A DNA stretch of 64,000 nt from an uncultured Collinsella sp. (GTDB lineage: Bacteria > Actinomycetota > Coriobacteriia > Coriobacteriales > Coriobacteriaceae): positions 20,741 to 84,740 of the forward strand of contig CABUNJ010000009.1 in assembly GCA_902492935.1 (NCBI GenBank). The letters run 5' to 3'. A program made the position numbers and the translations under genes. Within the stretch, counting starts at the first letter, position 1, and every line of letters begins with the position of its first letter. This document shows, piece after piece, positions 41,313-49,386 of this stretch. A model generated the notes under the pieces. The model made no database searches. It had not been told where the DNA came from and saw only the letters and a program-made list of their open reading frames with translations.

Positions 41313-42647
41313 TTACTCAGCAGCTTCCTCAAGCTCGGAGACATCAAACTCAAAGTCGTTACCCGGTAGGATGGCATTGAGTGCGATGCCCACCAGCGAG
41401 CCCACGGCAAGACCGGAAAGTGAAATCGTCACGCCGCCCAGCTCCAGCACGATGGCACCGGCGGCGCTGTACGCAATACCGAGCGAAAGCACGAGCACCA
41501 GAGCCGCCACCAGCACGTTACGGTTGTTCTGGAAATCGACCTGGTTCTCGATGAGGTTACGGACGCCCACGGCGCTGATCATGCCGTAGAGCACAAGCGA
41601 CACGCCGCCGATTACGCACGCCGGCATGGCGGCAATCACGGCGGCGAACTTGGGGCAGAACGAAAGCACGATGGCGCAACACGCGGCAATGCGGATCACG
41701 CGCGGGTCGAACACGCGCGTCAGGGCGAGCACGCCGGTGTTCTCGCCATACGTGGTGTTGGCCGGAGCGCCAAAGAGCGAAGCCAGAATCGTGGCAAAAC
41801 CATCGCCAAGCAGTGTGCGGTGCAGGCCGGGATCGGCGATGTAGTTGCGCTCGCAAGTCGAACCGATAGCAGAGATGTCACCGATATGCTCGATCATAGT
41901 TGCAAAGGCCAGCGGCATGATGGTGATGATGGCCGTCGTGGCAAGACCGCTATCGAACTGCGGCCCAAAGAGCGCAAACACGGTGTTATCCCACACGATG
42001 GGAAGACCGACCCACGGCGCGTCGGCAACGCCCGAAAAATCAACCTCGCCGAGCGCAGCCGCAACGGCATAGCTCACCACAACGCCCAGCAGAATTGGCA
42101 CGATCTTGACCATGCCACGGCCCCAGATGTTGCAGATCACGATAACGGCAACGGCAATAACAGCCACAAGCCAGTTGGTCTGGCAGTTGGCAATAGCGGA
42201 GCTTGCCAGAATCAAGCCGATGGAAATGACGATGGGGCCAGTCACCACCGGCGGGAAGAAGCGCATGACGCGCTTGGCGCCAAACGCGCGGAAGAGTGCC
42301 GCAAGCACCGGATAGAGCAGGCCGGCACAAGCTACGCCCAGGCAGGCGTAGGGCAAAAGCTCGGCCTCGCCGTTGGGCGCGATTGCGGCATAACCGGCAA
42401 TAAAGGCAAACGATGAGCCCAAGAATGCGGGGACCTTACCGCGCGACAGGAAGTGGAACAGCAGAGTGCCCAAGCCGGCAAACAAAAGCGTTGCCGAGAC
42501 CGAAAGGCCGGTGAGCACGGGCACCAGCACGGTGGCACCAAACATGGCAAACAGGTGCTGCAGACCGAGCAAAAACATGCGCGGGCGGCCGAGCGACGAT
42601 GCGTCGTAGATGGCATCGCTGACGGCGGGCGTCGAGGACTGGGACAT
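41313..42647 (-). CDS. NCS2 uracil/xanthine permease (UraA-like)
   Basis: A 444-residue membrane transporter of the UraA/PyrP group, which imports uracil or xanthine with protons. Signatures: LQHLFAMFGATVLVPVLTG (first segments), SSFAFIAGY (substrate-binding half-helix), EHIGDISAIG and YGENTGVLALTRV (second binding half-helix). About 14 hydrophobic segments. The start is next to a GAAAGGACATCC ribosome site. It is a different branch of NCS2 from the AzgA-like permease at 37080. No PyrR or purine leader is recognised. Confidence 0.9.
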   Translation of the reverse strand: MSQSSTPAVSDAIYDASSLGRPRMFLLGLQHLFAMFGATVLVPVLTGLSVSATLLFAGLGTLLFHFLSRGKVPAFLGSSFAFIAGYAAIAPNGEAELLPYACLGVACAGLLYPVLAALFRAFGAKRVMRFFPPVVTGPIVISIGLILASSAIANCQTNWLVAVIAVAVIVICNIWGRGMVKIVPILLGVVVSYAVAAALGEVDFSGVADAPWVGLPIVWDNTVFALFGPQFDSGLATTAIITIMPLAFATMIEHIGDISAIGSTCERNYIADPGLHRTLLGDGFATILASLFGAPANTTYGENTGVLALTRVFDPRVIRIAACCAIVLSFCPKFAAVIAAMPACVIGGVSLVLYGMISAVGVRNLIENQVDFQNNRNVLVAALVLVLSLGIAYSAAGAIVLELGGVTISLSGLAVGSLVGIALNAILPGNDFEFDVSELEEAAE

Positions 42648-42769
42648 GGATGTCCTTTCGAATGGAAGGGCGATCGGGCATATCGGATAACCTGCCCAAA
42701 CGATACGATCCGAACCATTGTACGCGATACGCTATGTCTCGCACACGCCGTCACCTGCAAACGGCAGTG

Positions 42770-43903
42770 TTACTTCCAAACGTGCTCGGCAACGCGCCTG
42801 ACCAGCGCAATCTTTGCCCACTGCTCGTCCTCGGTCAGCTTGTTGCCAATCTCGCAGCTGGCAAAGCCACACTGCGGAGACAGATACAGGTTCTCGAGCG
42901 GCACGTACTTTGCCGCCTCGCGGATGCGCTCGACAATAACATCCTCGTTCTCGAGCTCTGCCGCCTTGGTGGTCACCAAGCCCAGCACGACCTTCTTGCC
43001 GGGAGCAACGTACTTGAGCGGCTCAAAACCACCGGCGCGCGGCGTGTCGAACTCCAGATAGAACGCATCGACATCCTCATGCGCAAACAGGTACGGCGCG
43101 ATGGGGTCGTAGCCGCCCTCAAAAGCGTAGGTGGAGTGGTAGTTGCCGCGGCATACATGCGTGTTGATGACCAGATCGTCGGGCTTGTCCGCGATGGCGG
43201 CATTGTTGAGCGCCACGCCCAACTCGCTCACCTTTTGCAGGTCAACCGGGCTCATGCCAGTCTTGGACACAAAGTCGGTATCGCAATAGATGCCCCAGGT
43301 GCAGTCATCAAATTGGATGTTGCGGCAGCCTGCGGCATACAGGTCGGCAATCACGGTGCGATATGCTGCGGCGATGGCATCGGCGAGTTCTTCGTCGGTC
43401 TTGTAGATGGCGCGCAGACTCTCCTGCTGGCCATCGCAGCGGTCGAGCGTGACTTCGGAGAACGTCTGGATCGGCGCCGGAATGGTTTGCCGCGCGATCT
43501 GGCCCTCCTCCTCAAGCGCCTTGACAAACTTAAAGTGCTCGACGAACGGATGGCTCTCGCCGCTGATGGGGCCGGTCACCACGGCAGTATCGGCCGTGGT
43601 CTCCTCGTCATGGAACATATAACCAGTGCGTGAGGTGCGGCGCTCAATGCCGTTCAGCCCCCACATAAAGTCGAGGTGCCAGTAACTGCGGCGAAACTCG
43701 CCATCGGTGATCACCTGCAGGCCAGCGGCCTTTTGCTTGTCCACCAGGTCGCGAATGGCATCGTCCTCGACGGCCTTAAGGCCGGCGGCGTCGAGTGTGC
43801 CTGCCGTATAGGCGGCACGCGCATCCTTAACAGCCTGGGGACGAAGAAAGCTGCCGACGATATCGGCGCGAAACGGCGCGTTCGGTTGAATCAAAGTGCT
43901 CAT
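42770..43903 (-). CDS. MetE C-domain-like methionine synthase family protein (YxjG-like)
   Basis: A 377-residue protein resembling the C-terminal barrel of cobalamin-independent methionine synthase. It has the zinc-site motifs NTHVCRGNYHS, FYLEFDT and LSPQCGFAS, plus QVITDGEFRR and FDDCTWGIY. These YxjG/YxjH-type enzymes lack the N-terminal domain and probably transfer a methyl group to homocysteine from a donor other than the usual folate; the donor is unknown. The upstream region holds two palindromes (43943-43956 and 43989-44011), and a LysR gene lies just beyond, so methionine-linked control is plausible. Confidence 0.87.
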   Translation of the reverse strand: MSTLIQPNAPFRADIVGSFLRPQAVKDARAAYTAGTLDAAGLKAVEDDAIRDLVDKQKAAGLQVITDGEFRRSYWHLDFMWGLNGIERRTSRTGYMFHDEETTADTAVVTGPISGESHPFVEHFKFVKALEEEGQIARQTIPAPIQTFSEVTLDRCDGQQESLRAIYKTDEELADAIAAAYRTVIADLYAAGCRNIQFDDCTWGIYCDTDFVSKTGMSPVDLQKVSELGVALNNAAIADKPDDLVINTHVCRGNYHSTYAFEGGYDPIAPYLFAHEDVDAFYLEFDTPRAGGFEPLKYVAPGKKVVLGLVTTKAAELENEDVIVERIREAAKYVPLENLYLSPQCGFASCEIGNKLTEDEQWAKIALVRRVAEHVWK

Positions 43904-43942
43904 AGATATCTCCCTTTGCTTGGTTGCTTTACTGGGACAGAG

Positions 43943-44011
43943 TATGAGCGCTCATATGGCCATCGTAAAATATATGTTTATAACAGTTTGATATAGATGC
44001 TTCCTATATCA
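43943..44011. promoter_or_regulatory. Two palindromes upstream of the MetE-like gene
   Basis: TATGAGC/GCTCATA at 43943-43956 is an exact palindrome. TGATATAG at 43989-43996 and CTATATCA at 44004-44011 are exact inverted repeats with a seven-base centre, of the kind bound by LysR proteins. Both lie in the 154 bases between the LysR stop and the MetE-like start. Confidence 0.5.
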
Positions 44012-44057
44012 GTTTGGACTGCCATAAAGAGATTTGACCCGTGCAGAATGCAGCAGT

Positions 44058-44954
44058 CTAGATGTGCTGACGGATCGCTTCGATATAGGCCTGTCCATAG
44101 CGCGTGAGCGTCGTATTTTTGCGTGTGATAATGCCGATCTCCATGTACTCGTCTACATCGAGCGGAATCGAGATGATGCCGGGGCCGTTGAGCTCGTGAC
44201 TGATCACGCCCGAACACACCGTGTAGCCGTTGAGGCCCATGGCCAGGTTGAACAGTGTCGCACGGTCACGCACGCGGATATTCTTGCGGCGCTCAAAGGT
44301 CGAGGTCAGTTCCTCGGAATAGTAGAACGAGTTATAGCTGCCCTGCTCGTAGGACAGGAACGGGTAGTCTTCCAGATCCTCGAGCGTCACGCTGGAGCGG
44401 TCCGCCAGCGGATGGTCGGCGCAGACGAAGACATGCGGCGTGGCGCAGAAGAGTCCTTCGAACACGAGCTCGTTGGCCACCAGCATGCGCTCGATGACCT
44501 CGCGGTTATGCTCGGATAAGTACAGGATGCCCAGTTCGCTTTTCATATGCGCGACATCCTCGATAATCTCGTGAGTCTGCTCCTCGCGCAGGGTGAAGTC
44601 GTAACGCGCGGCATCGAACTCGCGGATCACGTCGACAAAAGCGTTGACGGCAAAGGAATAATGCTGGCAGCTCACACTAAAGTGCGGCACCTGCTCGGAT
44701 GCGCCCTTGTACTTGCCCTCGAGCAGGTCAGCCTGGTCGAGTACCTGACGCGCGTAGCCCAAGAAGGTCTCGCCTTCCTCGGACACAATGACGCCCTTGT
44801 TGGTGCGCTCAAAGATATGCACACCCATCTCGTTTTCGAGATCGCGAATCGATGCGGTAATCGAAGGCTGCGACACAAAGAGACGGCGCGAGGCCTCGGT
44901 AATGCTGCCGCATTCGGCAACTTTGACGACATATCTGAGCTGCTGGAGCTTCAT
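44058..44954 (-). CDS. LysR-family regulator, CysB/CysL-like
   Basis: A 298-residue LysR regulator. ATG at 44954 follows AAGGAGACAGCC. The DNA-binding helix is ITEASRRLFVSQPSITASIRDLE (residues ~17-39, written as the LysR helix-turn-helix), and an effector domain follows. It overlaps its ribosome site with the end of the HAD gene upstream and is co-transcribed with it. The MetE-like gene is next downstream on the same strand, with palindromes between. Control of that gene is inference. Confidence 0.87.
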   Translation of the reverse strand: MKLQQLRYVVKVAECGSITEASRRLFVSQPSITASIRDLENEMGVHIFERTNKGVIVSEEGETFLGYARQVLDQADLLEGKYKGASEQVPHFSVSCQHYSFAVNAFVDVIREFDAARYDFTLREEQTHEIIEDVAHMKSELGILYLSEHNREVIERMLVANELVFEGLFCATPHVFVCADHPLADRSSVTLEDLEDYPFLSYEQGSYNSFYYSEELTSTFERRKNIRVRDRATLFNLAMGLNGYTVCSGVISHELNGPGIISIPLDVDEYMEIGIITRKNTTLTRYGQAYIEAIRQHI

Positions 44955-44964
44955 GGCTGTCTCC

Positions 44965-45873
44965 TTAGCTGTTCGCGAGATTCGCGTCGGCTGCACCCTC
45001 CTGACGCATAAACGGCGGCATCTCCCCCGTCGCGGCGCAGGCGGCAATCTGATGCAGAGCCCCGGCAACCGCATCGTCTGCCGCGGCGCCAATATGCCAG
45101 CGCGCGGCAGCCGTGACGGCCTCGTTGGCATTGGCGACTGCAACGGAGTTGGGAACGGCATCGATCATGGGCAAATCGTTATCGGAATCGCCAAATACGG
45201 CCACCTCATCGGGCGTCAGGCCCAAAGCGCGCGCCAGCTCCAGCGCAGCGCAGCCCTTGTCCCAACCAGCCGGAAGGATGTCAAACAGGCGCACTCGGTT
45301 GTTGGGAAACACAAGCGAGAGCTCCGGCACCTCAGCGGCAATGCGCTCGCGCAGCTCCGCGAGCTCCTCACGTGAACGGGCACTCCAGATATTCGCCTTA
45401 AACACCGGCGCATCATCGACGACGGGACGGCACGGGGCCTCTTCGCCTTTGAGCCACGCGTTACCGCCCGACTCCATGGCGCGACGCACGCGCTCGGGAT
45501 CGCTCGTCACGCAATAGGCATCGTTGTCCCAAAAATCATCACCCAGGCTGTAGACCTTCAGGTACGTATCATCGGTCTCTTGCTCCAAGTAGTCAGCCAA
45601 ACGCATAAGGACGGCGTTGCCGGTCGCATGCGAGGCTACCACCTCGCCGTCCACAAACATGACTTGGCCGTTGCAGAACGCACCGGTCGAGAAGCACTCG
45701 GCGCGATTGCGGAACATCCAGCCCATCGCGGACGGCTGGCGACCCGAAACCGGGCCAAAGTGCAGACCCGCCGCCTGCATGGCATGAATGCCCTCGATGG
45801 CGTAGTCGCTAGCGCCGTCATGCCCGGCTGGAATCAGCGTATCGTCCATATCGGTCAGCACAAGTTTGATCAT
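44965..45873 (-). CDS. HAD-family phosphatase, Cof type
   Basis: A 302-residue HAD hydrolase with motif I LVLTDMDDTLIPAG (nucleophile Asp8 and Asp10), motif II GPVSGRQP, the motif III lysine in AGWDKGCAALE, and motif IV VFGDSDNDLPMI. The large C2-type cap between motifs II and III places it among the Cof/YbiV sugar-phosphate and cofactor phosphatases. The gene is followed by the LysR gene with ten bases between, and the LysR ribosome site starts inside its stop region. Substrate unknown. Confidence 0.85.
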   Translation of the reverse strand: MIKLVLTDMDDTLIPAGHDGASDYAIEGIHAMQAAGLHFGPVSGRQPSAMGWMFRNRAECFSTGAFCNGQVMFVDGEVVASHATGNAVLMRLADYLEQETDDTYLKVYSLGDDFWDNDAYCVTSDPERVRRAMESGGNAWLKGEEAPCRPVVDDAPVFKANIWSARSREELAELRERIAAEVPELSLVFPNNRVRLFDILPAGWDKGCAALELARALGLTPDEVAVFGDSDNDLPMIDAVPNSVAVANANEAVTAAARWHIGAAADDAVAGALHQIAACAATGEMPPFMRQEGAADANLANS

Positions 45874-45911
45874 AGAGTCCCCCAGTCATTTTCACCGTAT
45901 CCATTGTAACG

Positions 45912-46013
45912 ACCTGCCAATAAGGGACAGGTTTATTTTGGCAGGTTTTATCTGGGAAAATGCAACGCCCCAGTTGCCACCCACCAAAATAAACCTGTCC
46001 CTTTTTGGCAGGT
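45912..46013. repeat. 30-base inverted repeat made of two hairpin units
   Basis: ACCTGCCAATAAGGGACAGG plus TTTATTTTGG (45912-45941) matches the reverse complement of 45984-46013 with one mismatch. Each arm is itself a unit of the hairpin repeat also found at 599-635. It lies just upstream of the TPP riboswitch. Confidence 0.75.
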
Positions 46014-46041
46014 GCGCTAGTATAGGGAACAACAGATTCGA

Positions 46042-46135
46042 TGCGGGAGTGCCGGCGGTGCAAACCACAAGGCTGAGAGGGCATGGGGCCCAATCCTTTG
46101 AACCTGTCAGTTAATGCTGGCGTAGGGAGCATGCC
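46042..46135 (+). promoter_or_regulatory. TPP (THI element) riboswitch
   Basis: The conserved core is plain: GGGAGTGCC, GGCTGAGAGGGCA (thi box), CCTTTGAACCTGTCAG and TTAATGCTGGCGTAGGGA. The closing stem pairs ATGC near 46041 with GCAT near 46130. It is followed by a strong terminator at 46145-46174, so binding of thiamine pyrophosphate should stop transcription of the thi operon. Confidence 0.97.
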
Positions 46136-46144
46136 GCCTTTACA

Positions 46145-46174
46145 GGGGCGCTGTCTATGCACAGCGCCCCTTTT
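46145..46174 (+). terminator. Riboswitch-controlled terminator
   Basis: GGGGCGCTGT pairs with ACAGCGCCCC around six bases, followed by TTTT. It lies between the TPP aptamer and the thiM start and is the expression platform. Confidence 0.9.
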
Positions 46175-46196
46175 CTATGCCAAGGAGGCATGTGCA

Positions 46197-47036
46197 GTGA
46201 TTGATTCGGAACAGCTTAAGCAACATATGGTCAAGGCCGTGGAGGAGATTCGCGCCACCAATCCGATGGCCGGCTCCATCACCAACACGGTAACGATCGA
46301 CTTTGTCGCCAACGCACAGCTCGCCGTGGGCGGATCGGCCGCCATGGTCTATCTGCCCGACGAGGGCGAGGCGCTCGTTGCCGGCGGCGGCGCCATCTAT
46401 CTCAATATGGGCACGCTCTTCCCCATCTACGAGCAGACGATTCCCCGCGCGGCCAAGGCGGCACACGACGCCGGTAAGCCCTGGGTGCTCGATCCGGTGG
46501 GCCTGGGTATCGGTAGTCTGCGCACCCAGCTGGTAAACGAGCTCAAGCAGTACAAGCCCGCCATCGTGCGTGGCAACGCCTCCGAGATTATCGCGCTCGC
46601 CGGGCTGTGGGGTCTTGAGGGCGAGGCGGCCGATCTGAGCCGCGTACGCGGTGTCGATACCACCGACACGGTAGACGCCGCCCGCGATGCCGCGGTGGCG
46701 CTCGCCCACTACACCGGTGGCGCCGTAGTCGTCTCGGGCGAAGTCGACCTGATCACCGACGGCACGACCGTGGCCAAGTCCCACGGCGGCAGCCCGCTCA
46801 TGTCCAAGATCACCGGCTGCGGCTGCTCGCAGGGCGGCGTGCTGGCTGTGTATGCCTGCGCCGCCGATCCGTTTACGGCAGCCGTCTGCGGCACCGCCGT
46901 CTACAACGTCGCTGGCACGCGTGCTGCCGCCGTCGCAGATGCCCCGGCAAGCTTTAAGGTCGCCTTTATCGATGAGCTCTACCGCGCGAGCGCCCAGGAC
47001 ATCGCCGATAACCGACTCGAGCTCGAGGAGGCATAA
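46197..47036 (+). CDS. thiM: Hydroxyethylthiazole kinase
   Basis: A 279-residue kinase that phosphorylates the thiazole alcohol for thiamine salvage. GTG at 46197 has AAGGAGG eight bases upstream. Signatures: MAGSITNTVTIDFVANAQLAVGGSAAM (thiazole site region), WVLDPVGLGIGS, IVRGNASEI and the catalytic TGCGCSQGG loop near residue 210. It is the first gene of an operon with the thiamine-binding protein and thiE, under the TPP riboswitch. No de novo thiazole genes are nearby, so the operon serves salvage. Confidence 0.95.
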   Translation: MIDSEQLKQHMVKAVEEIRATNPMAGSITNTVTIDFVANAQLAVGGSAAMVYLPDEGEALVAGGGAIYLNMGTLFPIYEQTIPRAAKAAHDAGKPWVLDPVGLGIGSLRTQLVNELKQYKPAIVRGNASEIIALAGLWGLEGEAADLSRVRGVDTTDTVDAARDAAVALAHYTGGAVVVSGEVDLITDGTTVAKSHGGSPLMSKITGCGCSQGGVLAVYACAADPFTAAVCGTAVYNVAGTRAAAVADAPASFKVAFIDELYRASAQDIADNRLELEEA

Positions 47037-47039
47037 GCC

Positions 47040-47381
47040 ATGTCCGAGCCCGCAACCAATGCCGGCATGAACACGCTCGTCGCTGTGGCCATCGCCCCAT
47101 GCGGCACCGGCGATGAGCTATCCGCCGAGGTCGCCGAGGTCGTGCGCGTCATTCGCGAGAGCGGCCTTCCCAACCGCACCACCTCGATGTTCACCGAGAT
47201 CGAGGGCGACTGGGACGAGGTCATGCAGGTCGTGCGCGACGCAACCTTCGTGTTGGCGAGCAAGGGCATCCGCACCGAAGTCGTGCTCAAAGCCGATATC
47301 CGGCCCGGATTTACCGACACCATGACCGGCAAGCTCGAGCGCATGGAAGCACAGATCAAGAAGCAGGAGGAAACACGATGA
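47040..47381 (+). CDS. Thiamine-binding protein (DUF77/MTH1187 family)
   Basis: A 113-residue protein of the YkoF/MTH1187 ferredoxin-like family. Signatures are VAVAIAPCGTGDELSAEV, then GLPNRTTSMFTEIEGDWDEVM. Family members bind thiamine or its hydroxymethylpyrimidine half. Its position between thiM and thiE under a TPP riboswitch supports this. It starts four bases after thiM ends, and its stop overlaps the thiE start (ATGA). It may hold the pyrimidine or thiamine for the neighbouring enzymes, which is inference. Confidence 0.87.
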   Translation: MSEPATNAGMNTLVAVAIAPCGTGDELSAEVAEVVRVIRESGLPNRTTSMFTEIEGDWDEVMQVVRDATFVLASKGIRTEVVLKADIRPGFTDTMTGKLERMEAQIKKQEETR

Positions 47382-48073
47382 GCATCCGCGACAACCTTGA
47401 TATCTCGGCCTATCTGGTACTCGGCCCCGAAAACACGCTCGGGCGCCCCGTGGGCGATGTGGTGGCCCAGGCGCTCGACGCCGGCTTTACCTGCATCCAG
47501 GTGCGCTCCAAGGTGGCAAGCGCCCGCGAGATCATTGCGCTGACCGGCGACGCCGCGCAGGCAATCGCTCAGGCCGGCAAGACCGGTCAGGTCGCCTTGC
47601 TGATCGACGACCGTCTGGACTGTGTGCTTGCCGCACGCGAGCAGGGTATTGCTGTCGACGGCGTGCACGTGGGCCAAAGCGATATTCCCGTCGAGGTCTG
47701 TCGCAAGTTGCTGGGCCCCGACGCCATCGTGGGCCTTTCGGCCCGTTGCGAGGAGATGCTCGAGTACGTCAAGACCGCCGACATGAGCCTAGTCGACTAC
47801 CTGGGCATCGGCCCACTCCACGAGACCGAGACCAAGCGCGACTGCGGACGCGCGGCCGACGGCTCTATCATCACCAAGAGCTTTGAGGACCTGGCCGCAC
47901 TCCACGCGGCAAGCCCCGTGCCCATCGTGGTGGGCGGCGGCGTCAAGACGGCCGACCTGCCGCAGCTCAAGGCCACCGGCGTCGACGGCTTCTTTGTGGT
48001 GAGTGCCGTCTGCAGCGCCGATGACCCCTACGCCGCGGCCAAGGAGCTCGTCGACACCTGGCAGCAGGCATAG
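47378..48073 (+). CDS. thiE: Thiamine phosphate synthase
   Basis: A 231-residue TIM-barrel enzyme that joins hydroxymethylpyrimidine pyrophosphate with thiazole phosphate. Signatures: IQVRSKVASAREI (pyrophosphate-binding region), LLIDDRLD, VDGVHVGQSDIPVE, VGLSARCEEM, DYLGIGPLHETETK and VVGGGVKTADL. The usual QxR(x)K order near residue 45 is kept. Overlaps the preceding gene by four bases. It is the last gene of the riboswitch-controlled operon. Confidence 0.95.
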   Translation: MSIRDNLDISAYLVLGPENTLGRPVGDVVAQALDAGFTCIQVRSKVASAREIIALTGDAAQAIAQAGKTGQVALLIDDRLDCVLAAREQGIAVDGVHVGQSDIPVEVCRKLLGPDAIVGLSARCEEMLEYVKTADMSLVDYLGIGPLHETETKRDCGRAADGSIITKSFEDLAALHAASPVPIVVGGGVKTADLPQLKATGVDGFFVVSAVCSADDPYAAAKELVDTWQQA

Positions 48074-48127
48074 GCATAGGCATAAGCCGAGCAGTTGCTC
48101 CGCGAGCCCATAACTTCAGCAATGGAA

Positions 48128-48168
48128 AACGCATCCCAGTTTGGATCTCCATTCCGGGATGCGCTTTC
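48128..48168. terminator. Bidirectional terminator after thiE
   Basis: CGCATCCC at 48130-48137 pairs with GGGATGCG at 48156-48163; flanking AAAA and TTTCC runs occur on either side. It separates the convergent thiE and patatin genes. Confidence 0.7.
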
Positions 48169-48191
48169 CGCCGAGATGGCGGCAGCAGCCT

Positions 48192-49061
48192 CTACCCTGC
48201 CAGATATGCCTCCAGTGCCGGCAAGGTCGCCTCCGCATCGCGGCGACCAATCTGGTAGATGCGCTCAAGTTCATCGGGCTCGCGACACAGCGACGGCACC
48301 TTCACCGATTCGCTCGGCCGCACCACAAAGATCTCGCCGGCGGCCTCACGACGTGCCAAATCATCGAGCGTGGCATTGTAGACCTCATGCCGATGCTCAA
48401 GCGCTGCGACAAACTCCGGGTAGTGACGGAACACGCGCCGCAGCATGGGCATCACGCTGTTGGGTTGCTTCACAAAGCCCGCCGGCTGCGTGAGTACCAC
48501 GATATTGCGGTCATACCCCTGCGCAAACAGCCAAGCGCTGGGAATGGAATCGGCCACGCCGCCATCTAGGTACTTGCGGCCCTCAATGGCGACAGGACGC
48601 GTCGCCACGGGAATTGCCGACGACGCCCGGATCCACTCGATATCGCGTTCATCGCCATACGGCAGGTCGTGATAGACGGCCTTGCCCGTCTCGATATCGG
48701 TACACACGCACGTAAACCGCATGGGGCAGGCGCGATATGTCTCCAAATCGATGGGATCGCGCTCGACGGGCACCTCGTGATAGGCAAAATCGGCATTGAA
48801 CATATCGCCGGTTCGCAGCCAGCTGGTCACGCTCGCATAGCGCTTATCGGCACAATAGGCTTTGTTGTAGCGAATGGCGCGGCCGATCTGGCGCGATTTA
48901 AAGTTGTAGCCAAACGCCGCGCCCGCCGAGACACCCACCATATGGTCGCAAGTTAAGCCGTGCTCCATCCAAACGTCGAGCACGCCCGCCGTATACATAC
49001 CGCGGTAGCCGCCTCCCTCGAGTGCCAGCCCCACCGTGCGCGTCGTATTTGACTGTGCCAT
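48192..49061 (-). CDS. Patatin-like phospholipase family protein
   Basis: A 289-residue lipid acyl hydrolase. The oxyanion loop is LALEGGGYRGMYTAGVLD (residues ~11-28), the nucleophile elbow GVSAGAAFG (Ser near residue 45) and the catalytic Asp in YLDGGVADSIP (near 168). No signal peptide or membrane segment. Bacterial relatives (RssA/YjjU type) act on membrane phospholipids or acyl chains, with substrate usually unknown. Single gene. Confidence 0.88.
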   Translation of the reverse strand: MAQSNTTRTVGLALEGGGYRGMYTAGVLDVWMEHGLTCDHMVGVSAGAAFGYNFKSRQIGRAIRYNKAYCADKRYASVTSWLRTGDMFNADFAYHEVPVERDPIDLETYRACPMRFTCVCTDIETGKAVYHDLPYGDERDIEWIRASSAIPVATRPVAIEGRKYLDGGVADSIPSAWLFAQGYDRNIVVLTQPAGFVKQPNSVMPMLRRVFRHYPEFVAALEHRHEVYNATLDDLARREAAGEIFVVRPSESVKVPSLCREPDELERIYQIGRRDAEATLPALEAYLAG

Positions 49062-49386
49062 GCGACCATCTCCGTCCCCACAAATTCAAACGGAACAAGT
49101 ATACCCGTCAACATATATCGTCCCAGTCGCATTTTTATCGAACATCGCATCGTCGCGCTACCGCTTGTCGAATAAATAGCCGCCCACAGCATGTGCACCC
49201 ATATATAATTGTGCACTATTGTTTACACTACTCAGCTGTTATCAACAGCGAACATTAGCCGGCAAATTAACTCAACAACGCGGCAAGGCGGGGGCCTGGA
49301 TACATGCAAAGCGCTGAGCAACGATGCATGTACACAACGAGCTCGCCCGACGCAATCCGCCCCGACCTCAGAAAGTCGCTTAGAAC
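49062..49386 (+). promoter_or_regulatory. 325-base gap: promoter and structured leader of the GGDEF-EAL gene
   Basis: TATAAT at 49204-49209 (ATATATAAT context) is the best promoter -10 here; no clear -35 is seen. The ~170-base leader that would follow contains TACATGCA at 49301-49308 pairing with TGCATGTA at 49325-49332. No c-di-GMP riboswitch is recognised. The left part of the gap holds the patatin gene's upstream region. Confidence 0.4.

Noticed and set aside
49210..49386. c-di-GMP (GEMM) riboswitch before the GGDEF-EAL gene
   Set aside because: The leader has a small inverted repeat but none of the conserved GEMM core could be matched.
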